Assembly: GCF_001028705.1 (NCBI RefSeq)
Contig: NZ_CP011770.1
Coordinates: 2,111,501 to 2,175,500, forward strand
Reading direction: 5' to 3'
DNA length: 64,000 bases
Origin: Croceicoccus naphthovorans
Lineage (GTDB): Bacteria; Pseudomonadota; Alphaproteobacteria; Sphingomonadales; Sphingomonadaceae
Under the pieces are notes generated by a model. The model was not told the origin of the DNA. It saw only the letters and a list, made by a program, of their open reading frames with translations, and did no database searches. Within the stretch, counting starts at the first letter, position 1, and each line of letters starts with the position of its first letter. A program made the translations under genes and the position numbers. This document shows, in pieces, positions 61,906-64,000 of this stretch.

Positions 61906-63451
61906 TCGACGTATAGTCGTAAACCACCCGGTTGATCCCCTTCACCTCGTTCACGATCCGCGTGGCGCATTGGCTCAGGAACTGGCTGTCGAAGGGATAG
62001 ACATCCGCCGTCATGCCGTCGGTGCTGGTCACCGCGCGCAGGGCGCAGACGCTGTCGTACGTGCGCCCATCGCCCATTACGCCGACGGTGCGGACGGGAA
62101 GCAGCACGGCAAAGGCCTGCCAAATCGCGTCGTAAAGGCCCGCGTTCCGGATCTCCTCAAGGTAGATCATGTCGGCCTTGCGCAGGATGTCGCACTTTTC
62201 CTTGGTGACTTCGCCAGGGATGCGGATGGCAAGGCCCGGTCCGGGGAACGGGTGGCGACCGACGAAAATCTCTGGCAGGCCGAGTTCGCGGCCCAGTTCG
62301 CGGACCTCGTCCTTAAACAGCTCGCGCAGCGGCTCGACCAGCTTCATGTTCATGCGTTCCGGCAGGCCGCCGACATTGTGGTGGCTCTTGATCGTAACGC
62401 TCGGCCCGCCGGTGAAGGAAACGCTCTCGATCACGTCGGGATAGAGCGTGCCCTGCGCAAGGAAGTCGGCGCCGCCGATCTTCTTCGCCTCTGCCTCGAA
62501 CAGGTCGATGAAGGCCGCACCGATGAACTTGCGCTTTTTCTCCGGATCGGTCTGTCCGGCCAGTCCGCCAAGGAACATCTCTTCGGCATCCACGTGGACC
62601 AGCGGGATGTTGTAGTGGTCGCGGAACAGGGTCACGACCTGCTCCGCCTCGTTCATGCGCATCAATCCGTGATCGACGAAGACGCAAGTCAGCTGGTCGC
62701 CGATGGCTTCGTGGATCAGGACGGCGGCAACCGCGCTGTCGACGCCGCCGGAAAGACCGCAAATAACCTTGCCGTCACCGACCTGTTCGCGGATTTCGGC
62801 GATCTTGGTGTCGCGGAACTGGGCCATCGTCCAGTCGCCCGCGCAGCCGCAGACGTGGCGCACGAAGTTGGCGATCAGCTTGCCGCCGTCGGGCGTGTGG
62901 ACAACCTCGGGGTGGAACTGCGTGCCGTAATACTTGCGCGTCTCGTCGGCGATCACTGCGAAGGGCGCACCGTCGCTGGTGGCCACGATTTCAAAGCCGG
63001 GGGCGAACTTGGTCACCTTGTCGCCGTGGCTCATCCAGACCTGATGTCGCTCGCCCTCGGCCCATAGGCCGTCAAACAGGGCGCAGTCTTTGGTCACGGT
63101 CAGGAACGCGCGACCGAACTCGCCACCCTCTCCCGTCTCGTGCCCAGGCCGGACCTCTCCGCCCAGCTGCTTCGACATGACCTGCTGGCCATAGCAGATG
63201 CCAAGGATCGGCAGGCCGCTGTCGAACAGGCACTGCGGGGCGCGCGGGGATCCGTCGTCGGGCACGCTGGCGGGCGAACCGGACAGGATGATCCCCTGCG
63301 GTTTCATCCTCTTGAACGCCTCTTCCGCCATCGTGAATGGGGCGATTTCGGAATAGACCCCCGCTTCGCGCACGCGGCGGGCGATCAGCTGGGTGACCTG
63401 GCTGCCGAAATCGACGATCAGGATGGAGTCGTGGTTGAGCGCGTCTGTCAT
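61877..63451 (-). CDS. guaA: GMP synthase (glutamine-hydrolysing)
   Basis: A 524-residue GMP synthase that turns XMP, glutamine and ATP into GMP. The N-terminal amidotransferase has [15 protein letters not shown] (nucleophile Cys) and [10 protein letters not shown] (His-x-Glu). The ATP-pyrophosphatase domain has the P-loop [14 protein letters not shown], and the dimerisation domain ends KPPGTIEWE. The start at 63451 ([20 protein letters not shown]) is preferred over the longer frame from 63541. The 3' end is intact despite the neighbouring island. Confidence 0.96.
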   Translation of the reverse strand: MTDALNHDSILIVDFGSQVTQLIARRVREAGVYSEIAPFTMAEEAFKRMKPQGIILSGSPASVPDDGSPRAPQCLFDSGLPILGICYGQQVMSKQLGGEVRPGHETGEGGEFGRAFLTVTKDCALFDGLWAEGERHQVWMSHGDKVTKFAPGFEIVATSDGAPFAVIADETRKYYGTQFHPEVVHTPDGGKLIANFVRHVCGCAGDWTMAQFRDTKIAEIREQVGDGKVICGLSGGVDSAVAAVLIHEAIGDQLTCVFVDHGLMRMNEAEQVVTLFRDHYNIPLVHVDAEEMFLGGLAGQTDPEKKRKFIGAAFIDLFEAEAKKIGGADFLAQGTLYPDVIESVSFTGGPSVTIKSHHNVGGLPERMNMKLVEPLRELFKDEVRELGRELGLPEIFVGRHPFPGPGLAIRIPGEVTKEKCDILRKADMIYLEEIRNAGLYDAIWQAFAVLLPVRTVGVMGDGRTYDSVCALRAVTSTDGMTADVYPFDSQFLSQCATRIVNEVKGINRVVYDYTSKPPGTIEWE

Positions 63452-63521
63452 GGCCGCGCGATAGAAAGCACCCGCGATTCTGTCCAGCGCCGGGGGCCGA
63501 ACCTGCAAAACGCAGCAGTAA

Positions 63522-63538
63522 CTTGCAAAATTTGCAAG
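63522..63538. promoter_or_regulatory. 17-base palindrome upstream of guaA
   Basis: CTTGCAAAATTTGCAAG is a perfect 17-base palindrome (8+1+8), 71 bases upstream of the guaA start and about 160 before the divergent small gene at 63695. It looks like a dimeric repressor operator; the regulator is unknown. Confidence 0.5.
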
Positions 63539-63694
63539 CAATAATGTTGCTTTCGCACTTGCAGCATATGCTGGCCGCGCCTAGCTGAGCCCCTGTGATC
63601 CGGGCCGGAAGAGGAGCCGGGCCGAATCGCGATCCGAAAAGCAAAACAACCGAGACCGGATGCCCTGTTCGTGCGAACGAAACAGGAGGAAAGA

Positions 63695-63784
63695 ATGACG
63701 ACCAATCTGACCAGCCACGTCATCGGCGCAATCGCTGCGCTGGCTTTCAGCGGCATCGCTTTCACCGCGACGCTGATCGCCTGA
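63695..63784 (+). CDS. small hydrophobic peptide (29 residues)
   Basis: A 29-codon gene (TTNLTSHVIGAIAALAFSGI and a short end FTATLIA) with a very strong AGGAGGAAAG site 2-9 bases before the ATG. It has one hydrophobic helix and could be a small membrane peptide or leader. The next gap to 63850 is short. Too small for family assignment. Confidence 0.5.
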   Translation: MTTNLTSHVIGAIAALAFSGIAFTATLIA

Positions 63785-63850
63785 CAGGCACCACGATCCG
63801 CCCCGCCCATGATGGGCGGGGTCGATCGACCCAGACCTGATTCTCGGGGC

Positions 63851-64000
63851 TTAACCGCCGCCTACTTCCGACAGGATTAGCGCCAGCAAGACGCCCAGCG
63901 CGGTGGCAATGCCAACGGTATGCGCGTCTTCCTTGAACGCCTTGGGAAACACTTCAGTACCCAGGCTGGCAACAACCGCGCCCGCCGCAACGCAGCGGAC
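63851..64000 (-). CDS. C-terminal end of a membrane transporter-like protein
   Basis: The last 49 residues of a gene running off the right edge: AAGAVVASLGTEVFPKAFKE, then HTVGIATALGVLLALILSEV and GGG. The helix pattern and the FPKAFKE segment recall ZIP-type metal transporters or related small permeases, but the visible part is too short to decide. Confidence 0.45.
   Translation of the reverse strand, partial: VRCVAAGAVVASLGTEVFPKAFKEDAHTVGIATALGVLLALILSEVGGG

Overview
The window is GC-rich and reads as an alphaproteobacterium, most likely a sphingomonad. The evidence is the style of the guaA locus, the family of the transfer genes, and the RepA/ParA/DUF2840/TraF/DUF736 gene order known from sphingomonad and rhizobial integrative conjugative elements (ICEs). 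No rRNA, tRNA or CRISPR array is visible. Most of the window (about 12.4-61.9 kb) is an ICE or ICE-like island. Its right edge lies at the 3' end of guaA, next to a tyrosine integrase. No matching left attachment repeat was found, so the left edge may lie outside the window.

Layout. 1-0.3 kb: 3' end of an IS5-type transposase. 0.4-10.6 kb: an electrophile-stress cluster with glutathione-dependent formaldehyde dehydrogenase, a short UvrA paralogue, two DJ-1/PfpI proteins, a glutathione-independent formaldehyde dehydrogenase, two small ABM monooxygenases, an SDR and a divergent LysR regulator. 10.7-12.3 kb: a Tn3-family transposase scar and a broken AbiE toxin-antitoxin pair. 12.4-22.3 kb: ICE maintenance module (ArdC, large ParB, three small acidic proteins, a 1,439-residue methylase/helicase of strawberry-notch type, a Toprim protein). 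Three transcription units here begin with related leaders that can fold into hairpins. 22.5-26.3 kb: DUF2493, a FitAB-type toxin-antitoxin pair, small membrane proteins and DUF736.

26.5-28.5 kb is a regulatory cassette like the QseC-QseM-FseA-RdfS circuit of ICEMlSymR7A. It includes an fseA-like gene split over two frames at a TTTC sequence that matches the known +1 slip site. 28.5-37.3 kb: RepA with iterons inside its gene, ParA, DUF2840, TraF peptidase, DUF736, lytic transglycosylase, an oriT candidate, relaxase and TraG/VirD4. 37.5-47.1 kb: trbBCDEJKLFGI plus DUF2274, the mating-pair channel; trbE carries two in-frame amber codons. 47.1-53.6 kb: a LysR gene and a three-gene cluster (DUF6361-like, phospholipase D-like, SNF2-like helicase) that looks like a defence operon. 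53.7-59.9 kb: a RepB/ParB-like gene cut by an IS21 element, which holds a second complete IS21 and an interrupted LLM flavin oxidoreductase. 60.0-61.9 kb: AlpA-like excisionase (amber-interrupted), integrase and clustered integrase-site-like repeats. 61.9-64.0 kb: chromosomal guaA, a small peptide gene and the end of a transporter-like gene.

The parts fit an element that integrates at guaA, excises under FseA/RdfS control, may replicate from the repA iterons, is nicked near 33.0 kb by the relaxase and exits through the Trb channel. As sequenced, trbE and the AlpA gene are interrupted by TAG codons. At least three of the four premature TAGs in the window are explained by C-to-T change at a CCWGG site, so they may be deamination scars or methylation-linked sequencing errors.
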